64,000 nt of DNA, from positions 1 to 64,000 of the forward strand of contig NZ_FNCH01000021.1 of NCBI RefSeq assembly GCF_900100705.1, read 5' to 3'. This DNA is from Pedobacter terrae. GTDB lineage: Bacteria; Bacteroidota; Bacteroidia; Sphingobacteriales; Sphingobacteriaceae. This document shows, one piece after another, positions 33,675 to 42,566 of the stretch. Numbering within the stretch: the stretch's first letter is position 1; every line of letters begins with the position of its first letter. The notes below the pieces were generated by a model. The model made no database searches. It was given only the letters and a program-made list of their open reading frames with translations, and was not told the DNA's origin. A program made the translations under genes and the position numbers.

Positions 33675-35051
33675 TTACCCAAAAACAAGACTGAATACTT
33701 CTTCTATTTTACTTACAGCTTTAATCTCAAGGCTGTATTTTTCTAACGAAATACCTTTCAAATTGTATTTAGAGATGTAAATGGTTTCGAAACCCAGTTT
33801 GTCTGCTTCCGCAATACGTTGTTCGATTCTGTTTACCGCTCTAATTTCTCCTGATAGACCTACCTCTGCAGCAAAACAATTTTTCGACGAAATGGAAATA
33901 TCCTGATGAGACGATATAATGGCAATCAATACCGCCAGGTCAATGGCAGGATCTTCTACCCTGATTCCTCCGGCAATATTCAGGAAAACATCTTGTGTGC
34001 TTAACCTAAAACCACAGCGTTTTTCTAAAACTGCTAAAAGCATATTCATCCTTTTGGTGTCAAAACCGGTTGCAGAGCGTTGTGGGGTTCCATATGCTGC
34101 CGAACTTACCAAAGCCTGTGTTTCAATCAACATCGGCCTGGCACCTTCTAATGTGGCTGCTACGGCTATTCCACTCAGCTCTTCATCGCGCTGCGATAAT
34201 AAAATCTCAGAAGGATTGGAAACTTCCCTTAAACCACTGCCCTGCATTTCGTAAATGCCCAGTTCTGCAGCCGCGCCAAATCGGTTTTTAATCGACCTCA
34301 GGATACGATAAACATGATGCCTGTCGCCTTCAAACTGCAAAACAGTATCCACCATGTGTTCCAGTATTTTAGGTCCTGCTATAGCGCCATCTTTAGTAAT
34401 GTGGCCAATCAGGAATACTGGTACGCCCGTTTCTTTTGCAAAACGTAATAGTTCTGCAGTACATTCTCTTACCTGCGATACGCTGCCAGGGGTAGAATCG
34501 ATATGGGCCGAATGGAGCGTTTGAATAGAATCGACTACTAAAATTTCAGGTTCTAAAATCTCGATCTGTTTAAAGATGTTTTGCGTTGACGTCTCTGTTA
34601 AGATGTAACAGTTGGACGATGGACTTTCCTGAATCCTTTCCGCCCGCATTTTTATCTGTTGTTCGCTCTCTTCGCCAGAAATATAAAGTAGTTTTTTGCC
34701 TTTTAAATTTAGGGCCAATTGTAGCATCAGGGTCGATTTGCCAATGCCTGGTTCACCACCAATTAATACCAACGATCCTTCTACCAGGCCGCCACCCAAT
34801 ACCCGATCCAATTCTTTATCACCGGTTAATATCCTACGCTCAATTGATGATTGTATTTCATTAACCTTGCTAGGCTTGCTAAGTTTGCGACTGGCTGTAT
34901 CACTTTTCCAGGTAGGAACCGATGCCGGACTTTTTTCTACAATTTCTTCTACAAAGGTATTCCATTGATTGCAGGAAGGGCATTTACCCAGCCATTTTGC
35001 CGATTCGTAGCCACAGCTCTGACAGAAATATGCGGTTTTAGATTTTGCCAA
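33675..35051 (-). CDS. radA: DNA repair protein RadA
   Basis: A 458-residue RadA (Sms) protein that promotes branch migration in recombination. The N-terminal zinc finger is CQSCGYESAKWLGKCPSC; Walker A is GEPGIGKST; the RadA-specific KNRFG motif is present; the C-terminal Lon-like protease-fold domain (about 280-458) is complete. Length is typical (about 455-460). The gene is monocistronic, with palindromic repeats upstream (35113-35201). Confidence 0.97.
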   Translation of the reverse strand: MAKSKTAYFCQSCGYESAKWLGKCPSCNQWNTFVEEIVEKSPASVPTWKSDTASRKLSKPSKVNEIQSSIERRILTGDKELDRVLGGGLVEGSLVLIGGEPGIGKSTLMLQLALNLKGKKLLYISGEESEQQIKMRAERIQESPSSNCYILTETSTQNIFKQIEILEPEILVVDSIQTLHSAHIDSTPGSVSQVRECTAELLRFAKETGVPVFLIGHITKDGAIAGPKILEHMVDTVLQFEGDRHHVYRILRSIKNRFGAAAELGIYEMQGSGLREVSNPSEILLSQRDEELSGIAVAATLEGARPMLIETQALVSSAAYGTPQRSATGFDTKRMNMLLAVLEKRCGFRLSTQDVFLNIAGGIRVEDPAIDLAVLIAIISSHQDISISSKNCFAAEVGLSGEIRAVNRIEQRIAEADKLGFETIYISKYNLKGISLEKYSLEIKAVSKIEEVFSLVFG

Positions 35052-35112
35052 TTGATTAAAATTTTAGATTACGAATTTAATCTTTCTCATTGAGGTTTGG
35101 ATACCGCTGGCC

Positions 35113-35201
35113 GAGATTTATAATCTCGGACGTATAGTTTATGGATTTGCAATCCAAAATTAGAATCTTTTGTTCTAAAATCGGGATTACAAATCCCGAC
35201 T
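35113..35201. repeat. Pair of palindromic intergenic repeats
   Basis: CCGAGATTTATAATCTCGG (35113-35131) and TCGGGATTACAAATCCCGA (35183-35201) are each palindromic, with TTTGCAATCC between. They are probably dispersed REP-like elements. Confidence 0.65.
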
Positions 35202-35218
35202 AGCGAAAATATTTAAAC

Positions 35219-35247
35219 AAAAAAGCCCGGATTAGGATCCAGGCTTT
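35219..35247 (-). terminator. Terminator after the RNase G gene
   Basis: Minus strand: AGCCTGGAT, short loop, ATCCGGGCT, then six T. One mismatch in the stem. Confidence 0.8.
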
Positions 35248-35263
35248 CAGTTAATTTTTTAAG

Positions 35264-36814
35264 CTACAATTTAATCTCTTCGTCTTTCGCAGAGATAAAG
35301 TGAAACTCAGTTAAATGATACGATGATTGCGCTTTCACTTTAATCCACTGGCCATACTTAAAGAACCAGCGGCGTTGAAGGTTGAAAATACCTTTAGTAA
35401 TATAAGCTTCAATATAAGGATGTACACAGAGTGTTACGCCTTTTTCATTCTGCTCTCTTAAAATATAATTAAGGTTGTTCTCAATATCATCCATTAAAAC
35501 GATACTCGCTTTAATTTCTCCGGTCCCATCGCAGGCCGGGCATTTCTCTACCGTAACAATATTCATTTCCGGACGAACACGTTGTCTGGTAATTTGTACC
35601 AAACCAAATTTGCTTGGAGGCAAAATGGTATGTTTAGCTCTATCCAATAACATCAGCTCACGCAAATAATCGAATAGTATTTTACGGTTTGTTGGTTTGT
35701 GCATATCGATAAAATCGATGACCACAATACCGCCCATATCGCGCAAGCGCAGTTGACGGGCAATTTCTTTAGCCGCCTCTTTGTTTACCTGTAAAGCATT
35801 CTCTTCCTGATTTTCTTTACTGGCAGTACGGTTTCCACTGTTCACGTCTATTACGTGGAGTGCTTCAGTGTGCTCAACAACAAGGTAAGCACCACCTGGT
35901 AAGTTTACAGTTTTTCCGAAAGCATTTTTAATCTGCTTTTCTATACCGAAATGATCGAAGATCGGTTCTTTCTGTTTGTAAAGTTTAACGATTTTTTCCA
36001 TTTCAGGAGAAATATCGTGAACATAAGAACGGATATCATCGTACAGATCAGGCGTACTAACGTAAACGTTTGTAAAATCAGGGTTCAGAATATCACGGAT
36101 TAACGTTGATGATCTGTCCATTTCACCCCAAACTCTTTTTGAGGGTTCGGTAGATGGCATTTTTTTAATGAAGTTCTCCCATTTAGCAATCAAATCCAAA
36201 AGATCTTTTTGCATTTCGGCAACTCCTCTGCCTTCAGAAACGGTTCTGATAATCACCCCAAAATTTTGAGGTTTAATACTTTCGATAATCTTTTTTAAAC
36301 GATTACGCTCGGTATTACTTTTAATTTTTTTTGATACGGATATGGTATTGGAGAATGGCACCAGTACCACATACCTGCCGGCAATCGAAATGTCGGAACT
36401 TAAACGCGGACCTTTTGTAGAAATTGGTTCTTTGGCAATTTGTACAGGTAGGAGCATGTTTTTACTGAGCACGTCAGAAATTTTGCCTGCCTTATTAATA
36501 TCGGCTTCCAGCTTTAAATTATCTAATAACGTGCCTGTAACCGAGCCATTACGCTTGATCTTCGTTAGCTTAATTAAAGATTGCACCTGAGGGCCCAAAT
36601 CAAAGTAATGCAAAAATGCATCTTTCTCATAACCAACATCCACGAAAGCAGCATTCAGACCGGGCATAATTTTTTTAATGCGGCCTAAATAAATATCGCC
36701 TACGGCGTAATTAATATTGATTTGTTCTTTGTGAAGCTCAACAAGTTGTTTGTCTTCAATCAACGCTATGGTAACTCCGGCAGGAGTCGAATTGATAATT
36801 AATTCTTTTACCAA
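35264..36814 (-). CDS. rng: Ribonuclease G/E family protein
   Basis: A 516-residue endoribonuclease of the Rne/Rng family for rRNA and mRNA processing. The S1 domain near the N-terminus is IYLGRIKKIMPGLNAAFVDV; the catalytic DNase I-like part has HVIDVNSGN and GGIVVIDFIDM with the metal-binding Asp residues; the zinc-link region is CPACDGTGEI. It lacks the long C-terminal scaffold of RNase E. It lies downstream of the TPR and COX24-like genes on the same strand, in the gene order usual for Bacteroidota (HU, TPR, rng). Confidence 0.95.
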   Translation of the reverse strand: MVKELIINSTPAGVTIALIEDKQLVELHKEQININYAVGDIYLGRIKKIMPGLNAAFVDVGYEKDAFLHYFDLGPQVQSLIKLTKIKRNGSVTGTLLDNLKLEADINKAGKISDVLSKNMLLPVQIAKEPISTKGPRLSSDISIAGRYVVLVPFSNTISVSKKIKSNTERNRLKKIIESIKPQNFGVIIRTVSEGRGVAEMQKDLLDLIAKWENFIKKMPSTEPSKRVWGEMDRSSTLIRDILNPDFTNVYVSTPDLYDDIRSYVHDISPEMEKIVKLYKQKEPIFDHFGIEKQIKNAFGKTVNLPGGAYLVVEHTEALHVIDVNSGNRTASKENQEENALQVNKEAAKEIARQLRLRDMGGIVVIDFIDMHKPTNRKILFDYLRELMLLDRAKHTILPPSKFGLVQITRQRVRPEMNIVTVEKCPACDGTGEIKASIVLMDDIENNLNYILREQNEKGVTLCVHPYIEAYITKGIFNLQRRWFFKYGQWIKVKAQSSYHLTEFHFISAKDEEIKL

Positions 36815-36915
36815 CAGCTACAGATTTAAGGCTTTCGCCTATTAACAAATGGATAGTAAATAAAACACTGACGTAGCCAAAAACCTATATAATTAAAAAA
36901 ATCATATAAATTGTT

Positions 36916-36945
36916 TAAACCTCATAGTGTTTACTATGAGGTTTA
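36916..36945. terminator. Hairpin between the COX24-like gene and rng
   Basis: TAAACCTCATAGT (36916-36928) and ACTATGAGGTTTA (36933-36945) form a perfect 13-bp stem with a 4-base loop. The following minus-strand sequence is T-rich but interrupted, so termination may be partial. Confidence 0.65.
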
Positions 36946-36968
36946 ACTGGCTTAATCAAAATAAGAAA

Positions 36969-37058
36969 CTATTTTTTCTTATGTCTGTTTTTTCTTAAAC
37001 GTTTTTTACGTTTGTGGGTAGCCATTTTATGTCTCTTTCTTTTTTTACCGCTTGGCAT
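36969..37058 (-). CDS. 29-residue AURKAIP1/COX24-domain basic peptide
   Basis: A very short gene encoding MPSGKKRKRHKMATHKRK followed by KRLRKNRHKKK: 29 residues, about two thirds Lys, Arg or His. Despite its size it matches the bacterial AURKAIP1/COX24 domain proteins of Bacteroidota, relatives of the mitochondrial small-subunit protein mS38, and is probably a ribosomal component. The ATG is at 37058 and the TAG ends at 36969. It lies between the TPR gene and rng on the same strand, with a hairpin after it. Confidence 0.82.
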   Translation of the reverse strand: MPSGKKRKRHKMATHKRKKRLRKNRHKKK

Positions 37059-37094
37059 AGTTTTAAGTTTTAAATGTTTTTATTAATCTGTTAA

Positions 37095-37973
37095 TTAATT
37101 TTTATTCTTTAGTTCAGCCACCTTCTTATCAATGAATGAAGATAAGGTTGGGTTAGCCGCTAATTTTTTGCTTGATAGGTAAGCATTTACTGCTTCTTTA
37201 TTTCTGCCTAAATTTTCTAAAGCTGTTCCTAAGTAAAAATAGGCTTCAGGTGTAGGTGATGCGGCAATTACGGTGTTAAAACGAGGAATTGCTTTGTCAA
37301 ACTGACCTGATTTTATCGAGAATAATCCTAAATTCATATTAGCCTTCACATTTTTAGGTTCTTTAGCCACAACTTCCAGCAACATTGCAATACCTTGCAT
37401 TGGTGCGCCCAAGCCATTTACTATTGTTACACCTAAGCCTGTTTTAGCTTCAATGTTTGTAGAGTCTTTCTCTAATGCATTTTTGTAAGACATATTGGCT
37501 TTCTGCAATAAAGCAGGCTGTGCCAGGCTGTCTTGTGTGCTTTCAAAAGCTTTTATAAATTGATTTCCGGCAGCTAACCACGATTTTGTTGATGGTTCGC
37601 CTTCGGCTACAACTTCTAAATATAAGGCAGATGGAGTAATTTGTTCAACATCGTCCCATTTCTGAGCCAGTTGTTTGGCAAGTTGAATCTTTTCTGCGCC
37701 ATTTGCGCCTTTGTAGCTGTTTTCCAAAGCTGTAATGTCTGTAGCCAAATTCTTATTGATCACATTTTTTGCAGCAGTGGATGAAGTTTCGAGGTTTAAT
37801 ACCGATGTTGATGATGGAGAAGCTGCTCCGGCCATTGGGCCACTCGAAGGCATTTTTCCATTTTCTTCAGTTGGTTTAACTAAACCCTTAATGTCTCTTG
37901 TAAATAAGAACGCAACAAGCAATACAATCGCTCCAATAACAATGGTTTGTTTTGATCTGATGTTGCTATTCAT
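37095..37973 (-). CDS. TPR-repeat protein, membrane anchored
   Basis: A 292-residue protein with an N-terminal membrane anchor (about 9-25) and an Ala/Ser-rich linker, then tetratricopeptide repeats over about 140-285 (for example VKANMNLGLFSIKSGQFDKAI and AYFYLGTALENLGRNKEA). The TPR part faces the periplasm if the anchor is N-in. A protein-interaction role is expected; the partner is unknown. It follows the HU gene with a 10-bp gap, an arrangement conserved in Bacteroidota. Confidence 0.85.
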   Translation of the reverse strand: MNSNIRSKQTIVIGAIVLLVAFLFTRDIKGLVKPTEENGKMPSSGPMAGAASPSSTSVLNLETSSTAAKNVINKNLATDITALENSYKGANGAEKIQLAKQLAQKWDDVEQITPSALYLEVVAEGEPSTKSWLAAGNQFIKAFESTQDSLAQPALLQKANMSYKNALEKDSTNIEAKTGLGVTIVNGLGAPMQGIAMLLEVVAKEPKNVKANMNLGLFSIKSGQFDKAIPRFNTVIAASPTPEAYFYLGTALENLGRNKEAVNAYLSSKKLAANPTLSSFIDKKVAELKNKN

Positions 37974-37983
37974 ATATTAAGAC

Positions 37984-38286
37984 TTAGGCTTCTACTTTAA
38001 TTTTTTTTGAGTTACTTTTTACTTTATCAACAAATACTTTTGCTGGTTTAAAGCTAGGAACAAAGTGTTCTGGGATGATTATAGCAGTGTTTTTTGAGAT
38101 ATTTCTCGCAGTTTTTTGCGCTCTCTTTTTAACAACAAAGCTCCCGAAGCCTCTAACGTATACATTTTCACCGCCGATCATGCTGGTTTTGATAACCTTG
38201 AAAAATGCCTCCACTGTTTCCTGTACATCAACCTTCTCAATTCCGGTTTTTGTTGATATTTCTGAAATAATATCTGCCTTAGTCAT
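37984..38286 (-). CDS. HU-family DNA-binding protein
   Basis: A 100-residue HU/IHF-type protein. The N-terminal helices start MTKADIISEISTKTGIEK; the beta-arm region is GFGSFVVKKRAQKTARNISKNT followed by the Pro-containing tip IIPEHFVPSFKPAK. The 10 extra C-terminal residues are Lys-rich. It bends and compacts DNA in the nucleoid. It leads a transcript including the TPR gene and probably the COX24-like gene. Confidence 0.95.
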   Translation of the reverse strand: MTKADIISEISTKTGIEKVDVQETVEAFFKVIKTSMIGGENVYVRGFGSFVVKKRAQKTARNISKNTAIIIPEHFVPSFKPAKVFVDKVKSNSKKIKVEA

Positions 38287-38339
38287 ATTTTATTATTTAT
38301 TATATATTATGTTTTAATATTACTACTGTTTTGGGGTTG

Positions 38340-38347
38340 CAAAAGTA
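38340..38347 (-). promoter_or_regulatory. -7 promoter box for the HU gene
   Basis: Minus-strand TACTTTTG fits TAnnTTTG; the leader would be about 48 bases. Confidence 0.55.
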
Positions 38348-38455
38348 TTGCTTTTTAATGAGATAGGGAAATAAAAGATGATTTTTTTATCGGCAGACTT
38401 ATCAGGCAATTGCAAGTTTTTTTTTAATTGGATAAATAGACCGTAATTTGCAGTA

Positions 38456-39517
38456 ATGACATTTCAAAATGAACTCATCAATTGGTACCTGACCAACAAA
38501 AGAGATTTACCCTGGAGACACACCAATGATGCTTATACCATCTGGTTATCAGAGGTTATTTTACAACAAACAAGAGTAGAGCAGGGTCTTCCGTACTTCA
38601 ATCGGTTTTTAGAAAACTTCCCTACAGTTACAGATTTTGCAAGTGCTACCGAGGTCAAAGTTTTGAAGCTTTGGCAGGGCCTGGGTTATTATTCAAGAGG
38701 AAGGAATATGCATGCAACTGCCCAGATTGTGGTGAAAGATTATGATGGAATCTTCCCAAACCTGCATGATGAACTCATAAAACTGAAAGGAATTGGTGAG
38801 TATACCGCTGCTGCAATCTCTTCATTTTCATCAGGTGAAGCACGGGCCGTAGTAGATGGAAATGTATTTAGGGTACTCTCCAGGTTTTATGGTTTAGCGA
38901 CCCCAATAAATAGCCCTGCCGGTAAAAAAGAGTTTTATGCATTAGCCAACGATTTGCTATATAAAGAAGACCCTGCCCTATACAATCAGGCCATTATGGA
39001 GTTTGGGGCCTTGCAGTGTAAGCCAAAATCGCCGAATTGCGCTATTTGTCCGCTCAATCAACATTGTTATGCCTTTAACAACAGTCTGGTGAATGTGCTA
39101 CCTGTTAAAATCCGTAAAGCCGAACAGAAACATCGATACATTAATTATTTTATTTGTTTTGAAGAGGAGAAAGTATTAATGAGGGAGCGGCAGGCAGGAG
39201 ATATATGGCAGCATTTATATGATTTCCCGAGTGTAGAAACAACTGCGAAATATGAGTGGAACGATTCATCATTCATCGACCAGGTAAAATCTGTATTTGG
39301 GAATGAGGTTGATTTTAGCTTTATAAGTGCTAAAAAGCATGTTTTAACTCACCAAATAATCCATATACAATTTTTTGCATTAAAAAATTATATATTTAAC
39401 TTTAATAAACAAAAGGAACTTAATTGGGTTTCTTTAAGTAAATTAGATGAGTTACCGCAACCAAAAGTAATCCATGATTTTGTTCAGGAATATTTTTACC
39501 AGGATAAAATGGAATAA
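38456..39517 (+). CDS. mutY: A/G-specific adenine DNA glycosylase
   Basis: MutY removes adenine opposite 8-oxoguanine. The 353 residues have the helix-hairpin-helix LKGIGEYTAAAISSF with catalytic VDGNV Asp, a four-cysteine iron-sulfur loop (C-x6-C-x2-C-x5-C in CKPKSPNCAICPLNQHC) and a C-terminal NUDIX-like domain (LTHQIIHIQFFAL). The upstream CGTAATTTGC, five bases before ATG, is a variant -7 box. It is divergent from HU, as in other Bacteroidota, with ssb 55 bp downstream. Confidence 0.96.
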   Translation: MTFQNELINWYLTNKRDLPWRHTNDAYTIWLSEVILQQTRVEQGLPYFNRFLENFPTVTDFASATEVKVLKLWQGLGYYSRGRNMHATAQIVVKDYDGIFPNLHDELIKLKGIGEYTAAAISSFSSGEARAVVDGNVFRVLSRFYGLATPINSPAGKKEFYALANDLLYKEDPALYNQAIMEFGALQCKPKSPNCAICPLNQHCYAFNNSLVNVLPVKIRKAEQKHRYINYFICFEEEKVLMRERQAGDIWQHLYDFPSVETTAKYEWNDSSFIDQVKSVFGNEVDFSFISAKKHVLTHQIIHIQFFALKNYIFNFNKQKELNWVSLSKLDELPQPKVIHDFVQEYFYQDKME

Positions 39518-39572
39518 CTAACCATCTTATTCAGTGCATTGCAAAAAGAAAACAACTAACCAAAAAATATTT

Positions 39573-40010
39573 ATGTCTGGGATTAACAAAGTTATTTTAG
39601 TAGGCCACTTAGGCAAAGACCCTGAAGTGCGGCATTTAGATGGTGGCGTAACAGTTGCCAGCTTTCCATTAGCCACTTCGGAAACATACAACAAAGACGG
39701 GAAGAGAGTAGAGCAAACAGAGTGGCACAATATTGTATTATGGCGCGGATTGGCCGAGGTAGCTTCCAAATACCTACAGAAAGGAAAACTGGTTTACATA
39801 GAGGGCAAACTAAGAACAAGATCCTTTGAAGATAAAGAAAAGGTTAAAAAGTACGTAACTGAAATTGTGGCCGAGAACTTTACCATGTTGGGCAGAAAAA
39901 GCGATTTTGAACAAAGTCCAACAACACCGGCTCATCAAAACACTGAAACTAAAATTGATGATGAATTTACAATCGGTCCATCAGATGAAAATGGCGATCT
40001 TCCGTTTTAA
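39573..40010 (+). CDS. ssb: Single-stranded DNA-binding protein
   Basis: A 145-residue SSB. The frame opens at a GTG (39534), but the ATG at 39573 (MSGINKVILVGHLGKDPE) is the standard start. The OB fold includes WHNIVLWRGLAEVASKYL and KLVYIEGKLRTR. The acidic tail ends in DENGDLPF, the interaction tip for repair and replication partners. It follows mutY on the same strand. Confidence 0.95.
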   Translation: MSGINKVILVGHLGKDPEVRHLDGGVTVASFPLATSETYNKDGKRVEQTEWHNIVLWRGLAEVASKYLQKGKLVYIEGKLRTRSFEDKEKVKKYVTEIVAENFTMLGRKSDFEQSPTTPAHQNTETKIDDEFTIGPSDENGDLPF

Positions 40011-40032
40011 TTAAGCGTTTAAAGTAATTTTG

Positions 40033-40065
40033 AAAAAGCTGCCTGATGAGAGGTGGCTTTTTTTT
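40033..40065 (+). terminator. Terminator after ssb
   Basis: AAAGCTGCC and GGTGGCTTT (two wobble pairs) form a 9-bp stem followed by a T8 run. Confidence 0.8.
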
Positions 40066-40089
40066 ATGCGTTTATTTTGATCTATAACA

Positions 40090-40123
40090 AAAAACTCCTG
40101 CCGGTTTATGGGCAGGAGTTTCT
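40090..40123 (-). terminator. Terminator after the DUF4270 gene
   Basis: AAACTCCTGCC (40092-40102) and GGCAGGAGTTT (40111-40121); on the minus strand a T6 run follows. Confidence 0.85.
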
Positions 40124-40143
40124 TATTGACCTCACTAAAATCA

Positions 40144-41580
40144 TTAATTAATCTTAGTGTAGTAAATATTTAGTTTTATCTTATTTGCAGTTGTGCTGCC
40201 AGCACCTATAACCGATCGTTCGGCAGATGTGGCACTTGGAACATTCTGAAAATCAGTATAAGATGTAGGCGCCAGGAAAGTGCCGTAATCTTCCATGTTT
40301 TTATCAATTAAACTTTGCACATAACTGGTTACAATAAAGATATAGCGTTTTTTTAACGAATCGAAATAGCCGCCAAAAAGTGCCGCACCGCCAGAAGCAT
40401 TGCCAGAAAATGTTGTATAATCAGGTATATATGCAGGTTGCTGCGCAATATCCCAGCGATATAAAGAAAGTCGCTGTGCAGCATTAAAAGGATATGCTGG
40501 CGCACTCTCACCAATCTCTACAACTAACTCTGCTTTATTGATTACTGCCTTTCCGTAAGTACTGGTAAAGTTTGTTAATTCAGGAAACTTTAATTTTGTT
40601 TTTACACCAGCTAAACCTTGTAAATAAGTTACACTATATTGTTGGGTTGGATCAGCTGGAGTAGGAACATCAATTTGCTTTTGTACTTCTGTACCAGTGT
40701 AATCGTGTTTAATATTGGCCGCTACTCCAGAAATTGCAGAACCACCGTTACCGTTTGAAACCAGTTTTCCGATAGGGAAATTTACAGTTGCAGTGTCTAC
40801 GCCATTGGAAGTATTCGTTTTTTTCCAAACCAGTTGCAGGTAAGAATCAGTTCCCGAAAAGTTAAAAAATGCAATCCCACCAGCACCTGTAGAAGAAGTT
40901 TTACTGATCTGTGCATACAAACCTTTAAAAGATTCTATAAACTTAGTATCGGTTGAAGTTCCTGCCGTACCCTGATTAAGTATAGCGTTTTGTATAAATG
41001 CCTTGTTTAAAGGTATTCTAATCTGCGCAGGAACTGTTTTTAAAGTATCGGCTTTGCCGGTAACGATATCATATACCTTTGTTTTGGTATTCGGCGCCAG
41101 TTTGCCTGTAAAATTTCCTAATAAGGTATTGTTGATGGCTTGAACATCAGAACTTTGATAACTGGTTACCTTATTAGCCAATTGAAATACATCTATACTA
41201 TATTTAGAATTAGTAGTATCGCCATAAAATTTGGTCACCGTGCTCGATTCATCGAATTTTAATACTAAAACGGCTGAATCAAGCTGGGGGGCGGTTCCAA
41301 AATCATAACTGTTGCTTACCGGGTAAACTGTCATCGCTATACCCGCCTCTGTTTTACCAAAAACAGGATCAGTCATATAACCTAAAGGATAACGGTTTAA
41401 TCCTGAAGTATTCGCTGCCGTTTCCTTTACTAATTGCGTGGTAACAGGAGATACCACCAAAGTTCCGGTAATAGCAGTATTTGGATCCACATCTAAACCA
41501 ACACCATCTGGGTTTTTACACGATGCAAAAAGAAAAAGACTTATCAACAGGGTTAATAAGTCTTGTTTTGTAAATTTCAT
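40144..41580 (-). CDS. DUF4270 lipoprotein
   Basis: A 478-residue lipoprotein. The signal peptide ends at the lipobox LFASC (Cys 21). The DUF4270 region follows (starts KNPDGVGLDVDP), rich in beta-strand and Ser/Thr/Asn. The family is restricted to Bacteroidota and has no known function; the fold prediction and location fit an outer-membrane-associated protein. It is 21 bp downstream of the half-length glycogen synthase gene, a conserved pairing, and shares its transcript. Confidence 0.85.
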   Translation of the reverse strand: MKFTKQDLLTLLISLFLFASCKNPDGVGLDVDPNTAITGTLVVSPVTTQLVKETAANTSGLNRYPLGYMTDPVFGKTEAGIAMTVYPVSNSYDFGTAPQLDSAVLVLKFDESSTVTKFYGDTTNSKYSIDVFQLANKVTSYQSSDVQAINNTLLGNFTGKLAPNTKTKVYDIVTGKADTLKTVPAQIRIPLNKAFIQNAILNQGTAGTSTDTKFIESFKGLYAQISKTSSTGAGGIAFFNFSGTDSYLQLVWKKTNTSNGVDTATVNFPIGKLVSNGNGGSAISGVAANIKHDYTGTEVQKQIDVPTPADPTQQYSVTYLQGLAGVKTKLKFPELTNFTSTYGKAVINKAELVVEIGESAPAYPFNAAQRLSLYRWDIAQQPAYIPDYTTFSGNASGGAALFGGYFDSLKKRYIFIVTSYVQSLIDKNMEDYGTFLAPTSYTDFQNVPSATSAERSVIGAGSTTANKIKLNIYYTKIN

Positions 41581-41601
41581 ATTTAAAATAATAATACCTG
41601 A

Positions 41602-42426
41602 TTAAGCTACTGAAACCAATTCATCATTTGAAATTTCTTCATAAAAACTATAGAAGTTTTCAAAATTCTCGGTTAAGTTAAAAGCTAATGTTGGCTTATT
41701 GGAATCTTTAACAAATTTTAACACATCTTTGCTCAGGTTCTCGTCTCCTAAAACCACTGCGTCTGAGTGCGTTATGGCGCCAATGTGCATACTGTCGCAA
41801 TCAGATGGCAAAAATGCTTTGGTGTCATCTTCAGTCATGTTAGCCATTACAGCTTTACCAGCAAAACTGGCATTCAGTTTCTCTGTAAAGCCATCCTCAT
41901 AAACAGAATACACTACTTTAGAATTTTTAAATGTAGGATCGTTTTTGTAGGTAGTTTTAATATAAGCCGGAACCAGAGCACTCATCCAGCCGTGGCAGTG
42001 AACGATATCTGGTGCCCAACCTAATTTTTTAACCGTTTCTAATGCACCTTTGCAGAAGAAAATGGTGCGTTCATCGTTGTCATCAAAGAATTTTCCGCTG
42101 GCATCTCTAAATACCTGTTTACGCTGGAAATATTCTTCGTTGTCTAAGAAATAAACCTGCATGCGTGCAGCTGGGATGGAGGCTACTTTAATGATTAAGG
42201 GATTATCATTGTCATCAATAATGATGTTCATTCCCGATAAGCGTATTACTTCGTGTAAACGATTTCTTCTTTCGTTGATATTACCGAATTTTGGCATCAA
42301 GATGCGGATTTCGAATCCTTTTTCTTGCATAGCCTGTGGCAATTGGCGTGTAATTTCAGAAATTTTAGTAAGCTCGAGGAAAGGCGACATCTCGTGTGTA
42401 ACAATCAGCAGCTTCGTTTTTGCCAT
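41602..42426 (-). CDS. Glycogen/starch synthase N-terminal half (GT5-like, lacks C-terminal domain)
   Basis: A 274-residue protein starting MAKTKLLIVTHEM; an alternative ATG two codons upstream (42432) cannot be excluded. It aligns with the N-terminal GT-B half of glycogen synthase: HEMSPFLELTKISEIT replaces the usual start with KxGGL, and DIVHCHGWMSALVPAYIK is kept. The C-terminal half that binds ADP-glucose is absent, and no frameshifted continuation follows because the DUF4270 gene begins 21 bp downstream. Catalysis as a glycogen synthase is therefore doubtful. Similar short proteins occur across Bacteroidota next to panC, as here. Confidence 0.8.
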   Translation of the reverse strand: MAKTKLLIVTHEMSPFLELTKISEITRQLPQAMQEKGFEIRILMPKFGNINERRNRLHEVIRLSGMNIIIDDNDNPLIIKVASIPAARMQVYFLDNEEYFQRKQVFRDASGKFFDDNDERTIFFCKGALETVKKLGWAPDIVHCHGWMSALVPAYIKTTYKNDPTFKNSKVVYSVYEDGFTEKLNASFAGKAVMANMTEDDTKAFLPSDCDSMHIGAITHSDAVVLGDENLSKDVLKFVKDSNKPTLAFNLTENFENFYSFYEEISNDELVSVA

Positions 42427-42473
42427 CTCCATATTTTAGGAAAATATTAAGTTAAATAAAAGATAATGAGCTG

Positions 42474-42481
42474 CAAAGGTA
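42474..42481 (-). promoter_or_regulatory. -7 promoter box for the starch-synthase-like/DUF4270 operon
   Basis: Minus-strand TACCTTTG fits TAnnTTTG; leader about 42 bases. Confidence 0.55.
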
Positions 42482-42566
42482 AGCATAATAATACTATTTA
42501 TCAATATAGCAAGCATTTGTTTGGTTTCATTTAGATTAATTTACACCTTTACGGCTTTAATTTAGA

